From Gemmatimonadaceae bacterium (GTDB lineage: Bacteria; Gemmatimonadota; Gemmatimonadetes; Gemmatimonadales; Gemmatimonadaceae), in contig JADZDM010000005.1 of NCBI GenBank assembly GCA_020851035.1, positions 372,001 through 436,000 of the forward strand: DNA of 64,000 nt. Reading direction: 5' to 3'. Below the pieces are notes generated by a model, which saw only the letters and a program-made list of their open reading frames with translations, was not told the origin of the DNA and searched no databases. Positions 24,795 through 33,720 of this stretch are shown piece after piece (the stretch's first letter is position 1; each line of letters opens with the position of its first letter). The position numbers and the translations under genes are program-made.

Positions 24795-24821
24795 TAAAGG
24801 TTCATACGTTTCCGCCGATAC
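24795..24821 (+). promoter_or_regulatory. Sigma-28 (FliA) promoter of flgM
   Basis: TAAAGGTT at 24795-24802, 11-bp spacer, GCCGATAC at 24814-24821. That is 7/8 and 7/8 against TAAAGTTT-N11-GCCGATAA with ideal spacing. It stands out as AT-rich in a GC-rich region. It gives flgM late expression, the usual feedback in which the anti-sigma factor is made by the sigma factor it inhibits. Confidence 0.88.
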
Positions 24822-24844
24822 CCTCCCTACGGAGGTAGACAACC

Positions 24845-25150
24845 ATGCAGATCAACGGGAAGGGCAGGATCGACCCCAACGCGCTTGGCAGCATCAAGCC
24901 GGGGGCAGCGGATCGCGGAACGTCTCCACGACGCACCGAGACCGCGGCAGCGACGCCGGAGCGTCCGAAACAGGACACCGTGTCGTTCAGCGATGAGGCG
25001 CGGGCCCTGGCGAGCGGGACGTCGACGCGCGCTGCGGCCAGCACCGAGCGGGTCGAGGACGTGAAGCAGCGCGTGCTGATGGGCGCGTACAACACGGCCG
25101 AGATGGCCGGCGAAGTGGCGAAGCGCATCCTCCAGCGCGGCGATCTCTGA
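24845..25150 (+). CDS. flgM: Anti-sigma-28 factor FlgM
   Basis: This 101-residue, mostly disordered protein has the FlgM layout: a flexible start (MQINGKGRIDPNALGSIKPG), then DTVSFSDEARALASG, and a C-terminal helical sigma-binding part VEDVKQRVLMGAYNTAEMAG with VAKRIL. It binds and holds sigma-28 (FliA) until the hook is complete and FlgM is exported. A GGAGGT ribosome site lies 8 bp before the ATG, with the sigma-28 promoter upstream. fliA itself is not in the window. Confidence 0.88.
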   Translation: MQINGKGRIDPNALGSIKPGAADRGTSPRRTETAAATPERPKQDTVSFSDEARALASGTSTRAAASTERVEDVKQRVLMGAYNTAEMAGEVAKRILQRGDL

Positions 25151-25189
25151 GATCGCCCGGGCCCCCGGGCCCGGACGCCTGCAGTTCAA

Positions 25190-25223
25190 GGACGGCCGTG
25201 CAGCGCATGCTGTGCGGCCGTCC
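25190..25223 (+). terminator. Strong hairpin after flgM
   Basis: GGACGGCCGTGCAGC-GCAT-GCTGTGCGGCCGTCC forms a 15-bp stem (two G-U pairs) with a 4-nt loop, 39 bp after the flgM stop. There is no run of T after it. Most likely it is the end of the fliD-flgM transcripts. Confidence 0.72.
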
Positions 25224-25548
25224 GTGCGTCTGCCGCATGCCGGCCGGCTGCACGGCCTGATGGCCTGACGGCGCGCCGCGCGCGCGGCACCCGTCCTGGG
25301 CACGCCACCGCCGTGCCCCCTGCCCGCGCAGGCCCGCGCAGACTGGTGCCCGCACGCGCGCCAGGCCGCAGCGCACGCGCACCGCGACACGCGCCGGCAC
25401 GCACTCAAGACGCGACGAGACCGGACGACACTCCCCTGCGGGGCCGATGGCCCGCCACGCATGCGGAACGGCACCCTCGCCGTTCACACCGACCGGCACG
25501 TGCACGCCCGGTGCACGTCTTCCCCTCGTCAACGGCAGAGACGCGAAC
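25224..25548 (+). other. GC-rich leader region before the chemotaxis operon
   Basis: This 325-bp stretch without a convincing gene lies between the flgM hairpin and cheY. It is crowded with short palindromes (GCCGGCCGGC, GGCGCGCCGCGCGCG, CCCC-TGC-GGGG at 25434-25444). Two copies of GTGCACG lie 11 bp apart at 25500-25506 and 25511-25517. A weak sigma-28-like pair TCAAGACG-N11-GACGACAC (25405-25431; 5/8 in the -10) is the only promoter candidate I can point to. It may hold the che promoter and a structured leader. Confidence 0.35.
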
Positions 25549-25920
25549 ATGAAGTTCCTGGTTGTGGATGATTCAGCAACGATGCGCCGGATCGTGGTGA
25601 ACTCGCTCCAGCGCATCGGCTTCACCAGCTGCGTCGAGGCGGGTGACGGCATCGAGGCGCTGGCCAAGTTCGACAGCTCGATCGCCTTCGTGATCACCGA
25701 CTGGAACATGCCGAACATGTCCGGCACGGAGCTGGTCCAGGCGCTGCGGCAGCGCGAGGACGGCCGCACGGTGCCGGTGCTGATGGTGACCGCGCGCAGC
25801 GTGCGCGAGGACATCATCACCGCGCTCGAGGCGGGGGTGAACAACTACATCGTCAAGCCCTTCACGCCCCAGGTGCTGAAGGAGAAGATCGAGAGCCTCA
25901 TCGTCACGCCGGCGGCATGA
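25549..25920 (+). CDS. cheY: Chemotaxis response regulator CheY
   Basis: This single-domain receiver of 123 residues binds the flagellar switch when phosphorylated by CheA. All key residues are present: Asp7/Asp8, phospho-acceptor Asp51 (VITDWNMPNMSG), Thr81 and Lys103 (IVKPFTP). I start at ATG 25549 (MKFLVVDDSATMRR). It is first in the che operon and overlaps cheZ by 4 bp (ATGA). Confidence 0.95.
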   Translation: MKFLVVDDSATMRRIVVNSLQRIGFTSCVEAGDGIEALAKFDSSIAFVITDWNMPNMSGTELVQALRQREDGRTVPVLMVTARSVREDIITALEAGVNNYIVKPFTPQVLKEKIESLIVTPAA

Positions 25921-26639
25921 CCATGTCCAACGAACGCGCCTCGGACCTGATGTACGACACCGCCTCGACGCTCCGCCTGCTGGATGCCGAGCTGGGTGAG
26001 CTGGCGCCGCGCAAGCCGGCCGAGGTGCAGCCGGCCACCGCCGCCGCCGTCGCCGCCATCGGTGCCACCGACCGCGTGCTCCCGCTCCTGCCCGCGCTGT
26101 TCGTGCGCGCGATGGGCGAGGTGCACGCCATGCTCGACTCGATCCGCACCGGCCGCGAGCACATCCGCGCCGCCGCCACCGAGCGCCTCGCGCACACCAA
26201 CGAGAAGCTCGACGAGGTCTCGTCGGCCACCGCCAACGCCGCCCTCGACATCATGGACGCCCTCGACCGCGCGATCCTGAAGGTGGACGAGCTCGAGGCC
26301 GATGAGGTGGCGTCGGATGCCACCCGTGGCGCCGCCGTCCGCGGTGAGCTGCGCGACGAGCTGTTCGCCGTCATGGGCCACATGCAGTTCCAGGACATCA
26401 CCTCGCAGCAGATCATGCACGTGCAGTCGCTGCTGGCCGAGATGGAGGGGCGCCTGACCGAGATCGCCAACCTCTTCGACCACCAGGCCGGCGACGGCGC
26501 GCACGACCTGGCCCCGGTGCTCGCCCCGCGGACGCAGAAGGACGCCCACTCGTTCGACCCGAATGCGACGCTGAAGGAGGCGGAGACCCGCCAGGCGCTG
26601 GCCGACTCGCTCGTGGAGCGTGGCACGAATGCCGGCTGA
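25917..26639 (+). CDS. cheZ: CheY-phosphate phosphatase CheZ
   Basis: This 240-residue, long-helical protein dephosphorylates CheY-P. The catalytic motif is visible as MQFQDITSQQIM, with Asp160 and Gln164 spaced as Asp143 and Gln147 of E. coli CheZ. The helices on both sides (residues about 55-125 and 140-190) would form the four-helix dimer bundle. The C-terminal tail (KEAETRQALADSLVE) is the place of the CheY-tethering peptide, though it does not closely match enterobacterial CheZ. It is coupled to cheY by ATGA overlap. Confidence 0.88.
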   Translation: MTMSNERASDLMYDTASTLRLLDAELGELAPRKPAEVQPATAAAVAAIGATDRVLPLLPALFVRAMGEVHAMLDSIRTGREHIRAAATERLAHTNEKLDEVSSATANAALDIMDALDRAILKVDELEADEVASDATRGAAVRGELRDELFAVMGHMQFQDITSQQIMHVQSLLAEMEGRLTEIANLFDHQAGDGAHDLAPVLAPRTQKDAHSFDPNATLKEAETRQALADSLVERGTNAG

Positions 26640-26675
26640 CGCAGGGGCCGGCGCGCGCCGGCCGGTGGCGGTGCG

Positions 26676-28892
26676 ATGATCCCCGCGGCACTCAACGACG
26701 CGGCGTTCATCATCATGCAGCTGGAGCCGTCGGAGCTGGAGGACATCAAGGCGCTGCGCGACACGCTGCGGCACTTCGCGGTCTTCGATGCGGAGGCCTC
26801 ACCGCAGGTGCGGGCCCACGCGCAGCAGGCGGCCACGCAGCTCAACCTGATCCTGCTCGGCGCCGGCGACGAGCCGGCGGCGCTGCTGGCGTCGGCGAGC
26901 CAGGCCATCGCGGCGGCCGTCAAGGCGGCCGAGGAGGCAGGGCGCGGTGCCGTCCGCGCGACGCTCACCGACCTGGTGGCCATCGTGCGGGACGAGTCCG
27001 ACGTGGAGGCGCTGGCCGAGGCGATGGACGCCGGCGTGCCGCCGGCACCGACGCCCGTTCCTGCCCGGCCCACAGACCGCGCGGCGGTCGCGGTCGCCCC
27101 AGCGCCCGCGCCGGTGACGCCTGTGCCGCACGTGCCCGCGGCGCGGGACGGCGGCACGATCCCCGATGACGCCGATCTCTCGCTCCTGGCCGACTTCATC
27201 GCGGAGAGCCGCGAGTCGATGACCGGCGCCGAGGCGGCGCTGCTCGCGCTCGAGGCGAATCCCGCTGACAGCGAGGCCGTCAACACCGTCTTCCGTGCCT
27301 TCCACACGGTGAAGGGCACGGCGGCGTTCATGGGACTCGACCGTCTCGCCGAGTTCGCGCACCACGCGGAGTCGCTGCTGAGCCGCGTGCGGGACCGTGA
27401 GCTGGACTACACGCAGCCGGTGGCCGACCTGTCGCTGCGCTCGAACGACGTGCTCGGCGAGTTCCTGGACGCGGTGGAGAAGTCGGTGCAGACGCACGAG
27501 GTGATCACGCTGCCCTCGGACTACGCCGCGCTGATGCACGACCTGCTGCATGTCGACGCAATGCTCGCCGGGGTGGCGCCGGCCGCGCCGGCCCCCGCGT
27601 CACCCGCCGCGGCGGTGACGCGGGCCGCGGTCACCACGGCCCCGGTGGGGCGCGTGGTGGAGCCCTCCGCCCGCACCGTGGCGCGCGCCGACAGCGACCT
27701 CAGCGTGCGCGTGCGCACCGACCGGCTGGACCGGCTGATCGACATGGTCGGCGAGCTCGTGATCGCCCAGTCGATGATCGCCGCCGATCCCGCCGTGACG
27801 GCCGTCGGCCAGCACGACCTGGTGAAGAAGGTCTCGCACGCCGGCAAGATCATGCGCGAGCTGCAGGACCTGAGCATGTCGATGCGGATGGTGCCGCTGA
27901 AGCCCACCTTCCAGAAGCTCACGCGCCTGGTGCGCGACGTGGCGCTGAAGGCCGGCAAGGTGGTGGAGTTCATCACCGACGGCGAGGAGACGGAGCTCGA
28001 TCGCAACATGGTGGACGCGATCGCCGATCCGCTGGTGCACATGGTGCGCAATGCCGTCGACCACGGGGTCGAGGGGCCGGCTGACCGCGAGCGGTCGGGC
28101 AAGCCCCGCGCCGGCCGCGTGACGCTCTCCGCCTTCCAGCAGGGCGGCAGCGTGATCGTGGAGCTGCGCGACGACGGGCGGGGGCTGAACCGCGACCGCA
28201 TCCTCGCCAAGGCGATCGAGAAGGGGCTGGTGTCGCCCTCGCAGTCGCTCACCGACTCCGAGATCAACGCCCTGATCTTCGCGGCCGGCTTCAGCACCGC
28301 CGAGCAGCTCACCGACATCTCCGGGCGCGGGGTCGGGATGGACGTGGTGCGCCGCAACATCGAGTCGATCCGCGGCCGCATCGACATCCAGTCGGTGCTC
28401 GGCCGGGGCACCACCTTCCAGATCCGGCTGCCGCTGACGCTCGCCGTCACCGACGGCATGCTGGTGCGGGTGGGCGACGAGCGCTACATCGTGCCGCTGA
28501 CGAGCATTGCGCTGAGCTTCCGCCCCGAGCGCGAGATGATGTCCACCATCCCGCCCCATGGCGAGGTGGTGATGCTCCGCGGCGAAGTGATGCCGGTGGT
28601 GCGCCTGCACCAGCTCTTCGGCATCCCCGGCGCGGTGCGGGACCCGAGCGCGGCGATCCTGATGATCGTGGGCGAGGGGGAGCACCGCGTGGCGCTGCTC
28701 GTGGACCAGCTCCTGGGCCAGCAGCAGGTGGTGGCCAAGGCACTCGGTGATGGCGTGGGCGAGATCCCCGGCATCTCCGGCGGCGCGATCCTGAGCGATG
28801 GCCGCGTGGGCCTGATCATCGACGTCGCGCGCATGTCCGCCCTGGTGCGCAGCGGCGACCCGCGCCCGCGTGGCGTGCCGGTGGCCGCCTGA
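26676..28892 (+). CDS. cheA: Chemotaxis histidine kinase CheA with N-terminal extension
   Basis: This 738-residue kinase of the receptor array phosphorylates CheY and CheB. Order: an unusual extension (residues 1-160, helical then Pro/Ala-rich); HPt domain with phospho-His210 in FRAFHTVKGTAAFMGL; P3 dimerisation helices (VRVRTDRLDRLIDMVGELVI); the ATPase domain with HMVRNAVDHGVEG, DDGRGLNRDRI and SGRGVGMDVVRRNI; and a C-terminal CheW-like domain (about 600-730). No separate CheY-binding P2 domain is evident. Normally the HPt domain is at the very N-terminus. It lies 36 bp after cheZ. Confidence 0.96.
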   Translation: MIPAALNDAAFIIMQLEPSELEDIKALRDTLRHFAVFDAEASPQVRAHAQQAATQLNLILLGAGDEPAALLASASQAIAAAVKAAEEAGRGAVRATLTDLVAIVRDESDVEALAEAMDAGVPPAPTPVPARPTDRAAVAVAPAPAPVTPVPHVPAARDGGTIPDDADLSLLADFIAESRESMTGAEAALLALEANPADSEAVNTVFRAFHTVKGTAAFMGLDRLAEFAHHAESLLSRVRDRELDYTQPVADLSLRSNDVLGEFLDAVEKSVQTHEVITLPSDYAALMHDLLHVDAMLAGVAPAAPAPASPAAAVTRAAVTTAPVGRVVEPSARTVARADSDLSVRVRTDRLDRLIDMVGELVIAQSMIAADPAVTAVGQHDLVKKVSHAGKIMRELQDLSMSMRMVPLKPTFQKLTRLVRDVALKAGKVVEFITDGEETELDRNMVDAIADPLVHMVRNAVDHGVEGPADRERSGKPRAGRVTLSAFQQGGSVIVELRDDGRGLNRDRILAKAIEKGLVSPSQSLTDSEINALIFAAGFSTAEQLTDISGRGVGMDVVRRNIESIRGRIDIQSVLGRGTTFQIRLPLTLAVTDGMLVRVGDERYIVPLTSIALSFRPEREMMSTIPPHGEVVMLRGEVMPVVRLHQLFGIPGAVRDPSAAILMIVGEGEHRVALLVDQLLGQQQVVAKALGDGVGEIPGISGGAILSDGRVGLIIDVARMSALVRSGDPRPRGVPVAA

Positions 28893-28985
28893 GCACCACC
28901 TCAAGCCGCGCCCGTCGCAGGACGACACTCACCCGGGACCTGCGTCCTCGCTTTGCCGTTGCACATCCGAATCCCTGGAGAAGGT

Positions 28986-29483
28986 ATGACCAGCACCGTT
29001 GACCGCGCCCCCGCCTCGCTTGGCGGCAAGTACCTGACGTTCTTCCTTGCCGGCGAGGAGTACGGCGTGGAGATCCTCCGCGTGCAGGAGATCATCAGCA
29101 TGATGCCGGTGACGCGCGTCCCGCGCACGCCGCCGTACATCCGCGGGGTGATCAACCTGCGCGGCAAGGTGATCCCGATCATGGATCTGCGCGAGAAGTT
29201 CGGGATGCCGGCCAGCACCGAGCCGGAGCAGGTGATGATCGTGGTGCAGGTGGCCGGCGTGCAGATCGGCGTGGTGGCCGACAAGGTCTCGGAAGTCGCG
29301 AGCATCGCCAGCGAGGACATCGACCCCACGCCCGACTTCGGGGCCGAGATCCACACCGAGTTCCTGCTCGGCCTCGGCAAGTCGAACGGGCGCCTGCGGC
29401 TGCTGCTCGACATCGAGCGTGTGCTGTCCACCGACGAGGTGTCCGCGATCGCGTCGCTGCCGGGCCTCGCGCAGGGTGCGTGA
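28986..29483 (+). CDS. cheW: Chemotaxis coupling protein CheW
   Basis: This 165-residue adaptor links receptors to CheA in the array. The CheW fold is clear from KYLTFFLAGEEYGVEILRVQ, then PVTRVPRTPPYIRGVINLRG and KVIPIMDLREKFGM. Start ATG 28986 follows a good ribosome site (GGAGAAGG); an in-frame ATG at 28953 lacks one. No receptor (MCP) gene is found in this operon or window. Confidence 0.95.
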   Translation: MTSTVDRAPASLGGKYLTFFLAGEEYGVEILRVQEIISMMPVTRVPRTPPYIRGVINLRGKVIPIMDLREKFGMPASTEPEQVMIVVQVAGVQIGVVADKVSEVASIASEDIDPTPDFGAEIHTEFLLGLGKSNGRLRLLLDIERVLSTDEVSAIASLPGLAQGA

Positions 29484-29540
29484 TCGCGACGTCCGCGAAC
29501 CCCCGCCGCCGAGTCGGACCTCCCCCGCCACCCCGCCCGC

Positions 29541-30386
29541 ATGTCGACCATCGGCACCCCTGACACGCTGCCCAGCGAACCGCTGCTGACGGCGCCCGAC
29601 CTGACGCCCGACGACTTCCGCCGCGTGCGCCAGATCGCCTACGAACGTGCCGGGCTGGCCATCCCTGCCGGGAAGGAGGGGCTGGTGCGCTCGCGCGTTT
29701 CGAAGCGCCTGCGCGACGGCCAGGTCGCCACGTTCCGGGCGTATCTCGACGGCGTCGAGGCGAACCCGAACGGCGAGGAGATGGTCCGCCTCATCGACCT
29801 GCTCACGACCAACAAGACCGACTTCTTCCGCGAACCGGCACACTTCGACTTCCTGCGGAACCAGGTGCTGCCGGGGGTGGTGGCGTCGGGCCGTCCGCTG
29901 CGCATCTGGAGCGCCGGCTGCTCCACGGGCGAGGAGCCGTACACGCTCGCCATGGTGCTGCGCGAGTCACTGCCGGCGCGCCACGACTTCCGGATTCTCG
30001 CCACCGACATCTGCACCCGGGTGGTGGCGGCGGCGCGCGCGGGCACGTTCTCGGCGCAGCAGCTGTCGGACGTGTCGCGCGAGCGGCGTGCCCGCTGGTT
30101 CACGGCCACGCCCGATGGCGGCGGCACGGTCGGGCCCGAGCTGCGCACCCCGATCAGCTTCGCGCACCTGAACCTGATGGCGCCCTGGCCGATGAGCGGC
30201 CCGTTCGACGCGATCTTCTGTCGCAACGTCATGATCTACTTCGACAAGCCCACGGTGACGCGCCTGGTGGGCCGGTTCCACGAGCTCCTCGCGCCGGGCG
30301 GCCACCTGTTCATCGGGCACTCGGAGAGCCTCACCGCGGTCGAGCATCGCTACCGCTACGTGCAGCCTGCGGTGTACGCGAAGTGA
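29541..30386 (+). CDS. cheR: Chemotaxis receptor methyltransferase CheR
   Basis: This 281-residue enzyme transfers methyl groups from S-adenosylmethionine to glutamates of chemoreceptors. It has the N-terminal CheR_N helices (FRRVRQIAYERAGLAIPAGK), the SAM-binding loop WSAGCSTGEEPYTLAMVL, and the motif IFCRNVMIYFDKPTV. Length is typical. There is no clear Shine-Dalgarno before ATG 29541. It overlaps cheD by 4 bp. Confidence 0.95.
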   Translation: MSTIGTPDTLPSEPLLTAPDLTPDDFRRVRQIAYERAGLAIPAGKEGLVRSRVSKRLRDGQVATFRAYLDGVEANPNGEEMVRLIDLLTTNKTDFFREPAHFDFLRNQVLPGVVASGRPLRIWSAGCSTGEEPYTLAMVLRESLPARHDFRILATDICTRVVAAARAGTFSAQQLSDVSRERRARWFTATPDGGGTVGPELRTPISFAHLNLMAPWPMSGPFDAIFCRNVMIYFDKPTVTRLVGRFHELLAPGGHLFIGHSESLTAVEHRYRYVQPAVYAK

Positions 30387-30973
30387 GGAGCGCGGCCGAC
30401 CCCCGCGTGCTGCCGGCGCGCAACGTGATCGTCGGGATGGCCGACATGAAGGTCTCGGCGAACCCCGACGAGACGCTCATCACCTATGCCCTCGGCAGCT
30501 GCCTCGGCATCGTCGTGCACGATCCCGTGGCCCGCGTGGCCGGCATGCTGCACGTCATGCTCCCCAGCTCGTCCATCGACGAGGTGAAGGCGAAGTCGCA
30601 GCCGGCGATGTTCGTGGACACCGGCGTCCCGATGCTGTTCAGGGAGGCCTATCGCCTCGGGGCCCGCAAGGAACGGATGTCGGTGATCGTCGCCGGCGGC
30701 TCGTTCGCGGGCCGCATCGATGCCGAGGACAGCTTCCAGATCGGCAAGCGCAACATGCTCACGCTGCGCAAGCTGCTGTGGAAGAATGGTGTGCTCATCC
30801 ACGCCGACGACACCGGCGGCGTGCAGCAGTCGCGCACGATGTCCGTGCTGGTCTCCACCGGCCTCGTGCAGCTCCGGACCAACGGGGCGCTCACGGTGCT
30901 GTCGCCCGACTCCGGCGCGTTCCAGCCGGCCCCCGCGTTCGCGCCGGCCGCCGCCGCCGTTTCCCAGAGGTAG
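30383..30973 (+). CDS. cheD: Chemoreceptor glutamine deamidase CheD
   Basis: This 196-residue enzyme deamidates receptor glutamines to glutamates and in some bacteria binds CheC/CheX-type phosphatases. The catalytic triad is Cys40 (GSCLGIVV), His57 (GMLHVMLP) and Thr34, with the same spacing as the known Cys27/His44/Thr21 of Thermotoga CheD. Start GTG 30383 overlaps the cheR stop. The last 25 residues are Ala/Pro-rich and look like a flexible tail. Its presence beside the CheX-like gene is meaningful. Confidence 0.93.
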   Translation: MRSAADPRVLPARNVIVGMADMKVSANPDETLITYALGSCLGIVVHDPVARVAGMLHVMLPSSSIDEVKAKSQPAMFVDTGVPMLFREAYRLGARKERMSVIVAGGSFAGRIDAEDSFQIGKRNMLTLRKLLWKNGVLIHADDTGGVQQSRTMSVLVSTGLVQLRTNGALTVLSPDSGAFQPAPAFAPAAAAVSQR

Positions 30974-31355
30974 AGGACCATGACCCTGAACGTGCTCGTG
31001 GTGGACGACAGCGCGGTGATGCGCGCGATGATCCGCCGGACCCTGTCACTCAGCGGCATCGCGCTCGGCGAGGTGTTCGAGGCCGCCAACGGTGTCGAGG
31101 CGCTGCAGCGCCTGGGCGACCACTGGGTGGACCTCGCCCTGCTGGACGTGAACATGCCGGTCATGGACGGCGAGGAGCTCCTCAGCCGCATCCGGGCCAG
31201 CGAGGAATGGCGCGCCCTGGCCGTGATCATCGTCAGCACCGAGAGCAGTGACACACGGCTCGCCCGCCTGCGCGCACACGGCGTCGAGATCGTGCACAAG
31301 CCGTTCACCCCGGAACAGCTCCGGAACACCATCCTCCAGGTCACCGGACTCACGC

Positions 31356-32923
<1,568 letters not shown>

Positions 32924-32928
32924 CCTGC

Positions 32929-32950
32929 GGCGTCGGGGCTCCGTGACGCC
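32929..32950 (+). terminator. Short hairpin after cheB
   Basis: GGCGTC-(10 nt)-GACGCC lies 6 bp after the cheB stop codon. It is a perfect 6-bp GC-rich stem without a T run, a moderate candidate for the end of the che operon. Confidence 0.4.
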
Positions 32951-33009
32951 CTGGGCACGTCGCCGCGTGAACCGGGGCTGATGCACGCGGAGGACGCCCG
33001 GGTGCCGCT

Positions 33010-33037
33010 GTGACCGCGCCCCGGCCGTCCGTAGATT
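33010..33037 (+). promoter_or_regulatory. Sigma-70-type promoter, probably leaderless, of the zinc-finger/HTH gene
   Basis: GTGACC (33010-33015), 16-bp spacer, TAGATT (33032-33037). The -10 ends six bases before ATG 33044, so transcription would start at or next to the start codon. The same arrangement is seen before the genes at 39046, 41360 and 47828. Confidence 0.5.
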
Positions 33038-33043
33038 GCGGTC

Positions 33044-33649
33044 ATGTCTGAACTCTCCCTCGAAGGCCACCTCCATCGCCGGTGCGGCGGGCACTACGCG
33101 CACGCCGTCGAGGAAGTCACGATCAAGCTCAGCGGCATGACCGCGCGGGTGGACCGCGGCATGTACCGCTGTGACAAGTGCGGCGACAAGCAGCACACCG
33201 TGGAGCAGCGCGAGGAAGCGGAAAAGGAGGCCATCCTGACGATGCGGTCCGAGCATCGGCTGCTGACGGGGAAGGAGATCAAGCACTTCCGCGAGTCGAT
33301 CGGGCTGACACCGGCGCAGCTCGGGGAGCTGCTGCACGGGCTGCCGAAGGGGATCATCGAGGGGTGGGAGAAGGGTCGATACCTGCAGAGCCCGGCCGTC
33401 GATGCCATGCTGCGGTCGCTGGCAGACCGCGAGGAGCGGGAGCGGCTGGCGGCGAAGTCGGGGATGACGCTGCCGCCGATGCCGGGCGAGGTGGTGCCGA
33501 CGCCGGAGGCAGGTGCGGCGGCGGCGGAGTGTGTGGCGGAGGGTGTGCCGGAGGCCGTCGAGGTGACTGCTGCCGAGGTGGGGGACGAGACGGCCCCGGC
33601 GTCCGAGCCGGAACCCGATCGCGTGGCGGGCGGCGTTCAGGCAGGGTGA
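33044..33649 (+). CDS. Zinc-finger plus HTH protein of the MqsA/YgiT type
   Basis: This 201-residue protein has an N-terminal zinc-binding segment (CGGHY and YRCDKCGDKQ, residues about 14-48) and a central helix-turn-helix (LTGKEIKHFRESIGLTPAQL, then IIEGWEKGRYLQSPAVDAML). It ends in a long acidic, Ala/Glu/Pro-rich tail (about 145-201). This is the layout of MqsA-type antitoxin/regulators (Zn domain plus XRE HTH). No MqsR-like toxin lies beside it, so it is more likely a stand-alone DNA-binding regulator. Possible leaderless transcript. Confidence 0.72.
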   Translation: MSELSLEGHLHRRCGGHYAHAVEEVTIKLSGMTARVDRGMYRCDKCGDKQHTVEQREEAEKEAILTMRSEHRLLTGKEIKHFRESIGLTPAQLGELLHGLPKGIIEGWEKGRYLQSPAVDAMLRSLADREERERLAAKSGMTLPPMPGEVVPTPEAGAAAAECVAEGVPEAVEVTAAEVGDETAPASEPEPDRVAGGVQAG

Positions 33650-33720
33650 GGCGCGCGGCGTGGCCGCGTGCTCACGGCGCCCTTGCGCCACCGTCCGCCC
33701 CCTCCAGCCGCCCATCCGCC

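Noticed and set aside
24822-24835. CCTCC-CTAC-GGAGG hairpin that would hide the flgM ribosome-binding site
   Set aside because: The left arm lies at or before the transcription start predicted from the sigma-28 promoter (about 24828), so it is probably not in the mRNA.
33044-33649. Complete toxin-antitoxin pair
   Set aside because: Only the antitoxin-like HTH/zinc protein is present; the neighbouring genes are cheB and an epimerase.
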